Source: Chrysaora quinquecirrha
Lineage: Eukaryota > Cnidaria > Scyphozoa > Semaeostomeae > Pelagiidae
Length of the DNA stretch: 64,000 bases
Direction: 5' to 3'
Assembly: GCA_014526335.1 (NCBI GenBank)
Contig: JACTAT010000037.1
Span: forward strand, 8,657,613-8,721,612
The first letter of the stretch is position 1, and every line of letters begins with the position of its first letter. This document shows positions 13,901 to 24,118 of the stretch, in pieces. The translations under genes and the position numbers were made by a program. Under the pieces are notes generated by a model. That model saw nothing but the letters and a program-made list of their open reading frames with translations. It did not search any database and was not told where the DNA came from.

Positions 13901-14201
13901 TTTTGTTGGGGCCTAAGAAGAACCAGTCTCCAGATGATGTTTGATGTGTCAGCTATTCACTTTGTCACTTCTGTAGAAGTCAATGGAAAAATCTGCCATA
14001 CTTGCCTGCCATGTCTTGCTTTTCTTCAGCTTTTGGTGAGTGTAAAGTACCTGGTGATGATATGATATGAATTAATCTTTTCTCGTGTTGGCTAGATACA
14101 TTAAATATCTATTAGCTTACTGGACATACTAGTATCAAACGTCAGTCAACACTATCAATAATAACAGGATAGAGAAATTTGAAACAAACCTTGAAAAGCA
14201 T
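1039..14201 (-). CDS. ZGRF1: ZGRF1-like DNA repair helicase, 5' two-thirds of gene (20 exons, continues past left edge)
   Basis: ZGRF1 is a 5'-3' helicase family protein acting in homologous recombination and crosslink repair in the nucleus. I assembled it from splice-compatible minus-strand exons: 14190-14201 (start), 14006-14050, 13203-13238, 12989-13048, 12038-12217, 11466-11525, 10523-11032, 9381-10472, 8664-8739, 7884-8156, 6850-7109, 6111-6249, 5198-5289, 4873-4905, 4335-4378, 3726-3773, 3225-3347, 2216-2242, 1863-1965, 1039-1153. Together they encode about 1,109 residues: the N-terminal ZGRF1 domain, a long low-complexity middle, the zf-GRF finger and the start of the region before the helicase. 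The helicase motifs themselves are not in the window. The order matches vertebrate ZGRF1 as I remember it. Phases agree at every junction except exon 5198-5289, which is one base short. The start of exon 10523-11032 and the 50-bp intron after it are the least certain parts. Confidence 0.88.
3225..4905 (-). other. ZGRF1: ZGRF1 zf-GRF zinc finger exons
   Basis: Four short exons (4873-4905, 4335-4378, 3726-3773, 3225-3347) join to CPHGECKLLSVRKDGPNKGR, then LFFCCPGSAAAQCKFFIWADE. This is a full zf-GRF finger: C-x2-H, the V-K-G-N-GR core, then C and C-x-FF-W. Such fingers bind single-stranded or structured DNA in TOP3A, NEIL3, APEX2 and ZGRF1. Only ZGRF1 pairs it with the N-terminal domain found upstream on the same strand. 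Just before it, the exon at 6111-6249 encodes FPSVDDCEANPIPLRQVRI and PVGFNSLSEYKSIFRAALRG, and 5198-5289 encodes EHLNILLFDLAKN, the conserved lead-in to the finger. Confidence 0.9.
4539..4692 (-). mobile_element. tRNA-derived SINE, copy 1
   Basis: On the minus strand the element begins with an A-box-like GTCGTGGCGTAATCCAG and has a B-box-like GGGTTCAAGCCCAGC about 50 bases on, the RNA polymerase III promoter layout of tRNA-derived SINEs. The 3' body ends in CTAGCGACTGGCGCTAGAAC. Three other copies lie at 5394-5560, 53591-53742 and 54945-55522. It is in a ZGRF1 intron. Confidence 0.7.
5394..5560 (+). mobile_element. tRNA-derived SINE, copy 2
   Basis: Same family as copy 1 but opposite orientation: TCGTGGTGTAATC, then a B box GGGTTCGAGCCCAGC, then the shared body ending CTGGCGACTGGCGCTAAAAC. 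Copies 1 and 2 face each other across about 700 bp of ZGRF1 intron and exon, so the transcript could fold back on itself here. Confidence 0.7.
5862..5975. repeat. Dispersed repeat containing AACAACTACAACAACATA
   Basis: The block ending GAGTGGGAG with a GTTGTTGTAGTTGTTAGAAG core recurs in reverse at 61880-61990 and partly at 55800-55862. There is no coding potential and its class is unknown. Confidence 0.45.
7600..7835 (-). mobile_element. tRNA-like SINE (second family)
   Basis: On the minus strand GTGGCCGAGTGATCAAGGCG (D-arm and A box) is followed by GTGGGTTCGATTCTC (T-arm and B box). The spacing is tRNA-like, but the acceptor stem and anticodon stem do not pair well, so this is better read as a SINE head or decayed tRNA than a functional tRNA. 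It sits in a ZGRF1 intron. Confidence 0.5.
9381..10472 (-). other. ZGRF1: ZGRF1 low-complexity exon with about 37-residue tandem repeats
   Basis: This 1,092-bp exon encodes 364 residues with no recognisable fold. Between about 10340 and 9930 the protein contains four imperfect repeats, each starting SPFDTDQ, SPFDTEQ, IPFDTDQ or SPLDLGQ and each carrying a TGYFPNGSNIRS-like segment near its end; the DNA is repeated too. The rest is Ser/Asp/Asn-rich. The ZGRF1 middle region is disordered and fast-evolving in other animals, so the repeats are probably lineage-specific. An exon start after CACAG at 10472 keeps the frame, following a 50-bp intron; a frameshift is the alternative. Confidence 0.75.
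12258..12408. mobile_element. Short inverted-repeat MITE (GGCGCCGGAAGC ends)
   Basis: The ends GGGCGCCAGAAGC and GCTTCCGGCGCCC are inverted; a related copy lies at about 22529-22680 (ends TACTGGAAGC and GCTTCCGGTGCC). Non-coding, in a ZGRF1 intron. Confidence 0.5.
12590..12902. repeat. Possible inverted-repeat element with GGGGGC-ATTAATA ends
   Basis: GGTGATTAATACAAGTCTGG at the left and CCCCCTTGTATTAAGCACC at the right are imperfect inverted repeats. No target duplication is clear. It resembles in style the element at 26365-26752. Confidence 0.35.
13688..13898. mobile_element. hAT-like MITE with 8-bp target duplication
   Basis: The 211-bp element has inverted ends CCAGGGTGGAATCCATG and CATGGATTCCACCCTGG and is flanked by the exact 8-bp duplication AATTTTGT (13680-13687 and 13899-13906). 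An 8-bp duplication with CAGGG ends is typical of hAT elements. It lies in the ZGRF1 intron between 13238 and 14006. Confidence 0.8.
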
Positions 14202-14578
14202 GGTGAAGGAAAAGCCTATTTATTGCTGTCAGATTATTCACTCCTGATCCTTCTTGTGCTTGACCTCCCGATAGTTATACAGCAACTCGTTCTATCATCT
14301 AGAGATAGACTCAGCTTTCCATTTCATTTTTCCATCACCATCACAACACACGAGCCCAGCAAAATTGATGTGATGGGTCATGGAGAATGGGATTGCGCCA
14401 ATATAGCCCTAAATCACTGTGGAATCTTAGAATATGAATTATTTTTATTCCTGAAACATATTTCAAAGATAATCCAATCAAATTATTTCCAGGTGGTTTG
14501 CCAACAGGATGAAAGCAACGAAAACAAACCAGTTGAAACCCGTGAAGAAATGGCGTGAGCACGACCACTGGCACAAAC

Positions 14579-15574
14579 GGGATGGTATAATTTAAGATTC
14601 AAGATCCAAGATCCAAGATCCGAGAAATTAAGATCCGAGATATTAAGATCCGAGAAATTAAGATCCCAGAAATTAAGATCCCAGAAATTAAGATCCCAGA
14701 AATTAAGATCCCAGAAATTAAGATCCCAGAAATTAAGATCCCAGAAATTAAGATCCAAGAAATTAAGATCCCAGAAATTAAGATCCCAGAAATTAAGATC
14801 CCAGAAATTAAGATCCCAGATATTAAGATCCAAGAAATTAAGATCCAATATTTGGCGGTTTATACATACTAGTATAGGTATTATACTTATAACTTAGGCC
14901 TATGGAATAGACGACACGAAGTCACTGTATTTTTAGCTTAAATTTGTTTGTTTTCTATTTTAAACAATTCTCAAATTTGGCCGCCAAATTTGAGAATTGT
15001 TTAAAATAGAAAACAAACAAGACTAAAATTATCATGAATTATTCTGTATTTTTTTATTAATTTTCACGCGAAAACAATCACGAAGCGCTCATCGGAGAAA
15101 AATTTTTCGGAAACTAAAACTAATAAACTAAAACACAAGGTGATACCGTGGATCGATCCAGCGACCATATAGTTCGCGTCACGCGTACTAACCTACTGAG
15201 TTACTGTAGTGCTGGGAAAACTCAGTGATTTTCTTGATGTGATGAACAGAATATATAGGTGGATCGTTCGGTCATTAATATCTCGGATCTTAATTTCTTG
15301 GATCTTAATATCTCGGATCTTAATTTCTTGGATCTTAATTTCTGGGATCTTAATTTCTGGGATCTTAATTTCTGGGATCTTAATTTCTGGGATCTTAATT
15401 TCTGGGATCTTAATTTCTGGGATCTTAATATCTCGGATCTTAATATCTCGGATCTTAATATCTCAGATCTTAATTTCTCGGATCTTAATTTCTCGGATCT
15501 TAATATCTCGGATCTTAATTTCTCGGATCTTGGATCTTGAATCTTGGATCTTGAATCTTAAATTATACCATCCC
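14579..15574. mobile_element. Foldback-type transposon with 15-bp subterminal arrays
   Basis: This 996-bp element is bounded by the exact 9-bp duplication GGCACAAAC (14570-14578 and 15575-15583). Its ends GGGATGGTATAATTTAAG are inverted. About 250 bp inside each end is a tandem array of a 15-bp unit (AGAAATTAAGATCCC and variants), also inverted between the two ends. The centre holds a near-perfect palindrome at about 14944-15020. The long ORFs across it (DLNFWDLNF repeats) are by-products of the array. Inverted repeats built from short tandem units plus a 9-bp duplication are the defining traits of Foldback elements. It lies just upstream of the ZGRF1 start. Confidence 0.85.
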
Positions 15575-15861
15575 GGCACAAACGGCACAAACCAAGAAAA
15601 TTTTCCCGCGCCTTTTCAGTGACCTCTACTTCAGGTTGAGACAAAAGCCATGACCTTGGACCTTTGACACTGGACCACTGGATTGGACCCTAAGAAAGAG
15701 AAGCACTTGTTTGGCTTGGAATCGTACCCTATCTTCTTCCATCCAAATCTTTTATCATCCATCCAAATTGACGAACTGTCAAACAATTTTGTTAAATATT
15801 GATTTGGACGGGGTAAAGATAGTCAAGCGAGCGGTTGTCTATTCGTAATCCACTCTCTATG

Positions 15862-16160
15862 GAGGGGGTTTTGGGGGAAATCAAACCCAGAAGAAAATTG
15901 GGACAAACACGAAAACCCGGATGACCTTAGTTTCAACAACTGTTTTAAGAATTTTGCACATTGATATCCCTTGTGAGGTTTAAAACCCGAAAACTCGTAC
16001 ATTTTTATTACAATACTCGAAACCCGAGCTAGAAAAATGGCAAAACTCGTTGCCTGTTAAATAAACTTGACCCGAAAACCCGCACGATTTTTGGATAAAC
16101 CCGAAAACCCGAGGGCGAAATCGGCCAAACCCGCAACCCATGAAATCCCAAAGCCCCCTC
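15862..16160. mobile_element. CGGGTTTT-rich inverted-repeat element, copy 1
   Basis: The ends GAGGGGGTTTTGGG and CCCAAAGCCCCCTC are inverted and are flanked by CTCTATG on both sides (15855-15861, 16161-16167). The interior carries many CCCGAAAACCCG blocks. A second copy in the opposite direction is at 63260-63566 and a fragment at 43262-43331. Confidence 0.7.
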
Positions 16161-16482
16161 CTCTATGCTCCATGCTCTAAACATTCACAAAATGAAAGTC
16201 TTAGGTACTCTTACAAAATCAAAGAGCTTTTTAATGAACGAGACACTTTTTGTGTATAATGCAGATTATATGAAAAATTCAATCAACATAAACTTTCTAC
16301 AAGTGTTGAGTACGAAAAAATATATTATCTTATTACTACTAATAAAATAGAAAAATTGAAGTATACAGCATAAAAATATAATGGGAAAGCTTTAAACTCA
16401 TACTGTATACTACTTTATCTAGCTATTATTGTTGAGATATAGATTGAATAGTAATATCACTCAAAAGCATGAGCTTAAGCGT
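16161..16482. other. Intergenic stretch, nothing recognised
   Basis: AT-rich sequence between the inverted-repeat element and the stop codon of the multi-domain secreted protein gene; it should contain that gene's 3' UTR. No convincing canonical polyadenylation signal was seen on the minus strand. Confidence 0.4.
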
Positions 16483-18892
16483 TTAGTAACCATCATTGGC
16501 CAATCTATCTTTGGTGTTTTGAATTTTGAGATTCTGCTTTGAAATTTCCTTTTGACGGGTGATATCTGTGACAAGTTTGGGTACGATTTTACCTAATCGA
16601 TTGCAGAAAAGCATGCTGCATTTTTTTGTAACATCATCGCATGTCTTGACAATAAATTGATTTGTGTAATAAAACTTGCCCTTGTGTACGCATCCAGACT
16701 TCTCGCTTGTTTTCGCTGCAGCCTCGCTTTTTGCTGGAGGCAGACTTGGCACTGGGGTCACAGTCGGAATGCTGCAATTCCACTTTTCCCAATACACCAA
16801 TGTGCCGTCATTATGACAAACTAGGCCATAGCACCAACGTGAATTTTTATCCCAACGATTATACACTTCTCTTCCTTCTGGATAAAGAATCCCATCATAC
16901 CAACAGCCTTTCATCGATACAGTAGTTACAGGGGTGGTTGTGGGTCGGGGAGCTTCAGTAGTAGTTGCTTCTGTGGTTGGTTCAGTTGGGGGAAAGTTGT
17001 AGGAGGATAGGATAACATTTCTGTCGTTGTTTTCCTTCCCTTGCAGTTCCATGTGTCCCACTGTAAAATTGATCCGTCCCCACTGCAAAACGTTCCATAG
17101 CACCAGTCAGTTGATTCGTCGTATCCAGTGTGAATGTCAGAGCCCAGCGGGTAAACCTTGCCACCGCTAAAGCAGCCAGAGGCATACGGAGGAACTGTCG
17201 TCGGAGGCCGTGTTCTTCGGTCTAATGGGACAGTAGATTCATCTTCTTGAGCTGTGGTTGGAGGTGCTGTTTGTTCAGATGATGTTTTTGGATAAGGGTG
17301 GGCAGTGGATTCTTCTTCTTGGGGCGCAGTTGGGGTTGCTGTTTTTTCAGGTGATGTTTTCGGGTAAGGAGGGGCAGTGGATTCCGCTTCTGGGGTGGTA
17401 AATGGTGGAGTTGTTATCGGAAAAGCTGTCGTTGGAGGTGCTGTTGTAAGGTCTTTTCTTTTGCAGTTCCAAGTGTCCCAATTGTACATTTCGCCATTGT
17501 GGTCGCAATAAACACCATAGCACCAATCAGAAGACTCGTCGTAGCCTTCCGACACTGGAGATCCCGGAGGAAAATATTTTCCGTTGTCGTAACAACCAGG
17601 AAGGCCTGATGGGTATGGTGGGGTAGTGTAGTCATCTTGTGGGGGAGCTGTTGTTGGAGGCAATGTTGTTGGGTACGTTGGTGGAGTGGTCTCCGCTACT
17701 GGAGTGGATGGACTTGGAGGGGTAGTCGTTGGGGGTGGTGTTGTAATGTCTTTTCTTTTGCAGTTCCAGTCGTCCCAGGGGATCATACGGCCATCATAGG
17801 TGCAATACGATCCATAACACCTATCAGATGACTTGTCATAACCTTCTGACAAATGAGATCCGGGCGAATAATATTTCCCATCTTTATAACAACCAGGTGA
17901 AGATGGGGTTGTGAATTCCTCGGTAGTAGTTGGGAAACTTGTTGTAAAAGGCAATGTTGTTGGTATCTCAGCAGTGGTAACAGGAAGTTCTTCTGTTGTT
18001 AGGTGCTTTTTCTTACAATTCCAAGCATCCCAACTCACCATAGAACCCGACCTATCACAATACGTTCCATAACACCAGTCTGTTGCTTCATCATACCCCT
18101 TATTTATTTCATCTCCAGGTGCATAAAACTTCCCATTGTCATAGCAACCAAAAGGCGTCGTGAAAGGTGGGGTTGTAAATTCGTATTCAGGGATTGTTGT
18201 TGGAGGTGATGGCGGAGTTGTTGTTGTGGTTGTTTCTGGTATGGTGATCGGTCTGCTTGTTGTTGTATGACATTCGAAATTGTCCCAATGCTCAATTTGT
18301 CCAATTGAATCACAGTTAGTTCCATAGCACCAGTTAGACGATGAGTCATAGCCTCGGTCGATTACTGAATCCAACGGATAATGTTTTCCATTATAATAGC
18401 AACCAGAGGTTGTAGTGGGAATATTAGGCTGGGCAGTGACAGTAGTTGTGCTTGTATAGCAGTTATAATTGCGCATGATAACTTTACCGCCCATGCAGAC
18501 TTGAATGAAACATCTCTTTTTGTTGTTTTCAACGCCTCTGAATATCTCACTGCCATGTGGAAACCGTTGTCCTTCATGTATGCAATCTTTTGGGGCTTTT
18601 GTTGCATGTTCCGTTAAAACAGCCTGTGTTGTTGGAATGGTCTTACGCATTTCAGTCGTGGGTTTCAGGTAGCTTTTGGACAAGCCAAATCTACAAGCCG
18701 CCATATTGTGCCATCAGATTTGCAAATACCAACATTGCACCAGTTCTTTGATTCATCGTATTTACTGTATACTTTTGTATACGGTTGGTATTCCTTGCCT
18801 TGGTACAGGCAGACACTTTGACCATTTATTCCGACGACCATACATGAAGCAATCAACAAAATACCAAAGGCTGCAGCCATCTCTTCGATCAT
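16483..18892 (-). CDS. Secreted mucin-like protein with nine four-cysteine VWC-like domains
   Basis: A single uninterrupted exon encodes about 803 residues. It starts at 18892 with a signal peptide (hydrophobic AAAFGILLIASCMVVG), then nine domains of about 45 residues with the pattern C-x3-G-x2-Y, GYD, WCYG-x2-C, G, W-x2-W-x-C. Domains 3-7 are very alike (GYDESTDWCYGTFC); domains 1, 2 and 9 are divergent. Thr/Pro-rich linkers (TTTPP, TAPPT) separate them and are likely O-glycosylated. It ends RLANDGY at 16486. Reading it as one protein requires correcting two single-base deletions, at 18665-18668 and in the C-run at 16988-16992. The cysteine pattern resembles a cut-down von Willebrand C domain, but I do not recognise the family. 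A role in extracellular matrix or mucus is inference. No intron is seen, unlike its neighbours. Confidence 0.75.
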
Positions 18893-20641
18893 GCAGCTAT
18901 CCGAGCTGTGAATCTATAAATTAAAAACATCGATAAGATTTCAAATCTGTTATAAATGTAGTTGGGTATTCGGGTTATTCGGGGTTAGTGGTGAATTGGA
19001 CCGAAAATTATATTAAAAGTCAGCAGCGAAAGCTTAAGGCGCTAGGTACAGGGGTTGTACTCCCTGGATGGTACAGGGCCGTACAGTGCATTGGTACATA
19101 AGAACGTAATAATCAATCACGTTCGCACTGGGGGAGCAGGGTACTTAATATATTTTGGGTTATTTTGGGAATTGGGGACGTGGCGCCCAAAAGGGTATCG
19201 CTTTACGTGATTTTGTGTAAACATGGGTCTTAATGGTCTTAATTTTCTGAAAATTGGAATAAGGGTATGGATTTCTACACAATCAGTACAAACTTTATAA
19301 ACAACGGTCTTATTTTGTTTCTTTCGGCTTTTCTTCGTTTGAACCTTCTAACTGACACATTAAAAACATCTAACCTTCTAACTAACACATTTTAGCATCT
19401 TAGCATCCACAGAGTCATACAGTGGTGCACGAGTCGAGACGCAGTGCCTCTCATTTCATTTGAAATGTAATCTTATCCGCCCAAGTTACGTTACATGCAT
19501 GGAGAATCCGGGGGGTACTTAGTATAATTTGGGTACGGGTATGTGCCACCAATATGGGTGGGTTTTGGGCACTGAAATTCTCTAAACATGGGTATGATTT
19601 TAACCAAAACCCCATAAAAGTGGGTGGCAAATTGAAGAAAAGTCGGAAGTTTAACTTCAATTCGGTCAGAAAAGTGGCAAAATCGCGTCAAAGATGTTCG
19701 TAGTACAATATCAAGCACTAAATAGGCCTAGAGAGTCTTATTATTCTCATATTCCGCTTATTTCTACTCATAAAATAGGTCTGTTTCTGCAAAGGTTTAC
19801 ATTATAAGTGGGTGGCTTTCCGAAATCTGGGCGGCACATCCCCGTCCATTCATAAGTGAAGTACCCCCCCCCCCCGGGTGGAGAATAGCCATAGACAATA
19901 ACCATTCTGGCTAGGGCTAAAGTTTGGCTTCCTTACTCCCTTTTCTGAAAACTACAAAATACATTTCTACCATATCTGAGTTTCGACGTTTAACTTAACA
20001 AAAAGACCACTACGTTCATTTAATATTTCGCCTTGAAGGGCGACAAGTTCCTTCAGAGTATGCTTTTATATCAGTGCTGTATAAAAGTATGTTTTTGTGG
20101 ACAAATTTTAATGAGGCCAAATTCAAAAATTTAATCTACAACCCCTACAAAAATACCTTTCTTGGAAGTTTGCTCTTTGCCTGCCTGTGTAATGTGTTTC
20201 CTTTTGCTGTTTTTGTTTCAATAAAATTCTTCAAGTTTCAAGATCACACTGCTGCAACTTCCGTTCATCACCTACTGACTTCCTTTCCTTCCGTAAATCA
20301 AACGAAAACAATGTGCCTCTGGGCAAATCAAAATATTATTACTTAGTTTAAACAAGAGCAGCGGTTCCTTTCGACAGAAACAAAACGATAAGGTTTTTTA
20401 GTTTTTTTTTGGTTTTTCTTTCGTACCAAAAATGCAAAGAGAAGGAAGTCATAGCAGTATAGCAGTTCCGTCCTGGGATTGCGGAGGAGGACTTGACTCC
20501 TGATCACAAAACAAGATCACATGACAACAGGATCAGCCAGTACCCACAGCAGCAACAGACAAAAGGGAAGTAAATATTAAAATTACAAATGGTTCTTTTT
20601 GATGTGAAAGCAGTGTGTCAAACAGCCAGCAAATATAAATT
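18893..20641. other. Intergenic region with one MITE
   Basis: Apart from the inverted-repeat element at 19510-19870, nothing coding is supported. The region must hold the promoter of the minus-strand secreted-protein gene and the plus-strand CIMIP5-like gene, which are divergent. No clear TATA box stands out; a TTTTTAATTTATAG just upstream of the 18892 start (minus strand) could be a splice acceptor in the 5' UTR. Confidence 0.4.
19510..19870. mobile_element. GGGGGTACTT MITE, copy 1
   Basis: About 360 bp with inverted ends GGGGGTACTT and AAGTACCCCC, and internal blocks such as GGGTACGGGTATGTGCC. A very similar copy in the same orientation is at 60352-60710; diverged relatives are at 29260-29735 and about 30200-30318. 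No transposase coding. Confidence 0.75.
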
Positions 20642-21997
20642 ATGGGCTCAACAAACCAATACAGATGTTCATCAGGCTATCGCGTGCCTTCTTCAAACGT
20701 CAATTCATTACTTCGACCAGTTTCAAGTCAATTTCATTCATCTTGTATTCCGAAAGAAACGAAAGAACGAATCAAGTCTGCTCCTCCGCGGACTGACAAC
20801 AGATCGAAAGATTTCTCTTTATGCAACCATGTCAGTGAAGATAGAAACTGGACTGAACGATGCAGAAAGGAAAGAAATCTCCAGGCAACCTGGTATTCTA
20901 AATTATTCAATAATTTCACTAATACATATTCTGAAACTGGTTCTATTTGGTTTGGTTGCTTTCACTCAAAGTTATACAGTTATATAGGCCTAGGGTTTGC
21001 TCGTTGCTTTTGTGCAAACCTTTGCAAAAGCGTGGTTGTGATGCAATGTAACCTCTCCATTAACAGACACCCCCATTAAACGGACAGCACCTCCAAACGA
21101 CGGACAAATATTTTTGTTCAAACAAGAGAGAGTCATTTGGTTATGAAAAACCTCCAAAGATGCCTCTCTACAACAGAAAGTGACCTTGTGGTGCCAAAGG
21201 GTTCAACTTATGGTTCAACTTACTTCTTCAAAATACATAATAATGGTTTTGCATGCATTTCAGTGTCAAATTTTTCAGGGGACTAGGAGAAATTATACAC
21301 ACAACATTGATGTCCCCTCAGTGTCTCCCAGTTTAGCCACCTCAGAAACTTTGTAGCATGTGACAAAATTTATAGCAAGAGACACAAAATGTTTCTGGGA
21401 GACAACAGAAACATTTCTTGTCTCCGTAACATGCAAATGACTTGGCAGACATGTTGCTCGTTTATCATTCACAAGTTTAGCCACCCTAGGAGGCATGCTG
21501 AATACAATGTCACACACGGCAAGTCTCCTAGTTTAGCCATAGCTTTACTGTCCTGTACTAGTAACCACCTGGTTGTGTATAAAAAAGGGGGAAAATTGGT
21601 AATATTAGGTGATACAAACAAAATGGATTTTGTTGTCATCCTAAATCAAACCTTTACCTTTCCATTCTTGTTTTCAGGGAAACAAAATTCAGCTTCATGA
21701 AGGAATTTGATCAAAAGGTCAGTGCCCCATGCCTTTCTTCTTTAAGTGGCTATATTTATGAAGCTTTCTTTAAGTATCTAAATCTTTCTTAACTTTAATT
21801 ACTTTCAGGGTGATCCAAGGCCTAAAAAACAGCTAAATGAAAACAACAATTCTCGGTTTTCTCCAACATTTCCATCTGCAGCTTCACAAGTCATAGGACG
21901 AAGATGTCAATCTGCTCCTGCTCAGCGAATGCAAAGACTGGAGCAAACAATGCATCGTGGTAAACGACGGAACAAAGAATTGGTATATTATGACTAA
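20642..21997 (+). CDS. CIMIP5: Ciliary microtubule inner protein 5-like (C2orf50 homologue), complete
   Basis: Three exons (20642-20892, 21678-21717, 21809-21997) encode 159 residues; phases match (2, then 0). The protein starts MGSTNQYRCSSGYRVPSSN, has a middle segment NWTERCRKERNLQATW, then ETKFSFMKEFDQKGDPRPKK and SAASQVIGRRCQSAPAQRM, and ends in KRRNKELVYYD. As I remember human C2orf50, it begins MGS with an SAGYR-P motif, has a W-containing helix, SFLKDYD--G, and S-NQVVGSR near the end, in the same order. That family belongs to the inner proteins of ciliary doublet microtubules. The donor after exon 1 (CCTG|GTATTC) is weak. A polyadenylation signal AATAAA lies at 22255-22260. Confidence 0.7.
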
Positions 21998-22254
21998 TCA
22001 GTCTTATGAGTTGTATCATGATAGTAAAATTCACCTGCTGTTTCTAAGGGTCACTTTATAAAGACAGCAGACAATTTTATTAAGTGCTGCACTTTGAATT
22101 AAGTGCATCAGGCTTTGTGGAACTGAAATCACAAGATTGACATAAGTTTATCATTGCTTTATAAAGTTGCATTTTGGTCGAATTTAAAGAAAATTGATTT
22201 ATTGCAGCAATTTTGAATTTAAATGTCCTGCCTTTTGAGACTGTTTTTCTGTAA

Positions 22255-22260
22255 AATAAA
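22255..22260 (+). promoter_or_regulatory. Polyadenylation signal AATAAA for the CIMIP5-like gene
   Basis: Canonical AATAAA 258 nt after the stop codon on the same strand. Confidence 0.5.
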
Positions 22261-24118
22261 CCAAAAAATTCCCACTTTGAATTTTCAATGCAACACTAAC
22301 TAAATATTAAGTCGATGTCACTCTTATGTCACTTCTATGCTGGATCAAATGAATTAAATTTGACATCAAATGAATCAAATGTGGCCATATAAAGTCCACC
22401 TAAAGCTAAAATTAACCATCAGAAACATTCTTATCCTGAATAAGAACTGAGAATTTTCCAAATAAGCTCATCAGGAGACTCATAGAGCTGAATTGTATTT
22501 GACAATAAAGTAAGAGGTATTCAAAGATACTGGAAGCATAGGGCAAGGAGGGCAATTGCTCCCCTTATCATCATAAATATTGTGGAATTCTTTTATTTTC
22601 AAATTGTTTTGCCTTGAATTTGTTGCTTCTGCAGCAGTTGCCTAATGCCCTGTTGCCTTGCTTCCGGTGCCTCTGGGAATAATTTATATTATTGAATATG
22701 GAGAACTGATTTTGTCTTGTACAAAGTAACTACATTATATTATACTGGTAAAAATTAAATTACTGTGTCCATTAGAAATCTTATTTGTTTAGCTTATAAT
22801 GATGAGAGAATATTTTATTTACGTATATTTAGTATGTAGTCAACATTTATTTCTACAATAACCGTCTTACACGCCTCATCATTTGAGTGACTGACAGATT
22901 GAGGCTTCATTCAGACATTGTTCCAGAGTTGTGCCAACATGGCATAGTTTATGCTGTGCAAGCAATATTCTTTCATGGCACATGTTTGACACTTGGCACA
23001 ACAACTGATTCAAACATTCTGTTGTGCCCATGTTTTCTGCATTCTCTTGGCCTCAGCTGCAAATTTAATCTGGTGGGCTTGCAAAGCAACTTTGACCAGT
23101 TGACATGTTTGTTTATACGTACTACGACAATCCCACAACAGTTGCTCAAAAATCTGAATCAATGCTGTTCAAGTGTGGAGCCACTACCATGTGGCATGAC
23201 AAAAAGGTTGTACCTAATTTTATGCTGGAGCTATAATCACTGATTTAGACTTGTTACTGCTTTAACAGAGGTTAAACCAACAGAAAAAAACACCAGGTTT
23301 TAAGGTTGGACTAGGCCTTAAGAGCCTTCAAAAAATCCAGCACAAGGCAATGACCTGAATGAACCAGCATTGCAAAATTTCAAAAAGTTGAAGATTTGGC
23401 ATTAGAAAGTCGAAAGAAAATCAGTTATCTCTATATTACTTACTTGGGTCACAAAATAAGAATAAAATTATAGTATACGATGGATATTTTCTGGTACAAT
23501 CTGCTGCTAAATCTAATAAAAAAATTGAGGTAAAACGTAAAATGATAAGTTCTATTTTCAACATCACACAATTTTGCTTTCATCTACCCGAAATTTCAAG
23601 AAAAAACTTTCTTACAGAAAAAACTTGTACTCGCTTCGTTTGTATTTGGCCTCATTTCTCCACAACATCATATATACATATATATAATATCTAATTTTGC
23701 AGTGTTATCTTTTATTACATACTGCAATACCTTCATCGATGAACTGAGATGATGGGTCCACTTCAACACAACAGAAGATATTTTGCTATCCATCTTCCAT
23801 TGAATCGTTGAATTTGAATTAGCCTATCGAAATAGAACGAGATTCAACAAACTGCTCATGGTGTGCAGTTTCCGAACGAAGCTAAGACCCTGGCCAAATG
23901 ATCAAACATTATTTGTCGAACATTTGAAATTGTGAGAAACAGCAGAAAGATCTTTAAACAAACTTAATAGCTGATTCGTCTGACAAACCTCGGAGTATAA
24001 ACGTCAGAAACAGACGTTTTCTGACGTATATACACTGTTTATACGTTTCTCAAAAAGATTTTCTCAATTGGCCTGATCTTTAGAAAACAATATTAAAATA
24101 ACAGCGGCTGTCATCTTT
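22261..24118. other. Intergenic region, mostly unrecognised
   Basis: Contains a short inverted-repeat MITE at about 22529-22680 and a CAAACATT-type fragment at 23890-23935. A 118-codon plus-strand ORF at 22887-23243 has no recognisable domain and no exon-like borders, so it is not called. The right end includes the 3' UTR of SLC25A32. Confidence 0.4.

Larger units (their letters stand above)
12038..14201 (-). other. ZGRF1: ZGRF1 N-terminal domain (DUF2439) exons
   Basis: The first five exons encode MLFK, then VLYTHQKLKKSKTWQ, DGFLEISPNGRK, an acidic segment (ATLLSEDKKDLDSFF) and VFPDAEIENEKYLIQVEE. This is the conserved DUF2439 fold found at the start of ZGRF1 and of the fungal Mte1/Dbl2 proteins; the hallmark is YT-Q-KK-K-WQDG followed by E-Y-L--VE. 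The start ATG at 14199-14201 directly precedes the motif, as in other family members. The intron after TWQ begins with GC instead of GT (donor CAG|GCAAGT at 14006), a recognised minor splice class. The tail of exon five is basic (IQKVTVKRHGLSSKQ). Confidence 0.9.

Noticed and set aside
14483..14848. 121-codon ORF of DLNFWDLNF repeats
   Set aside because: It is a reading of the 15-bp array in the foldback element; the same array gives open frames in several phases on both strands.
14579..15574. CRISPR-like array
   Set aside because: Units are 15 bp and contiguous with no spacers, inside an inverted-repeat transposon in animal DNA.
20589..20987. 132-codon ORF overlapping the CIMIP5-like first exon
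   Set aside because: Different frame from the one that matches the family and splices in phase.
22887..23243. 118-codon plus-strand ORF
   Set aside because: No domain, no splice context, repeat-like words; probably chance.
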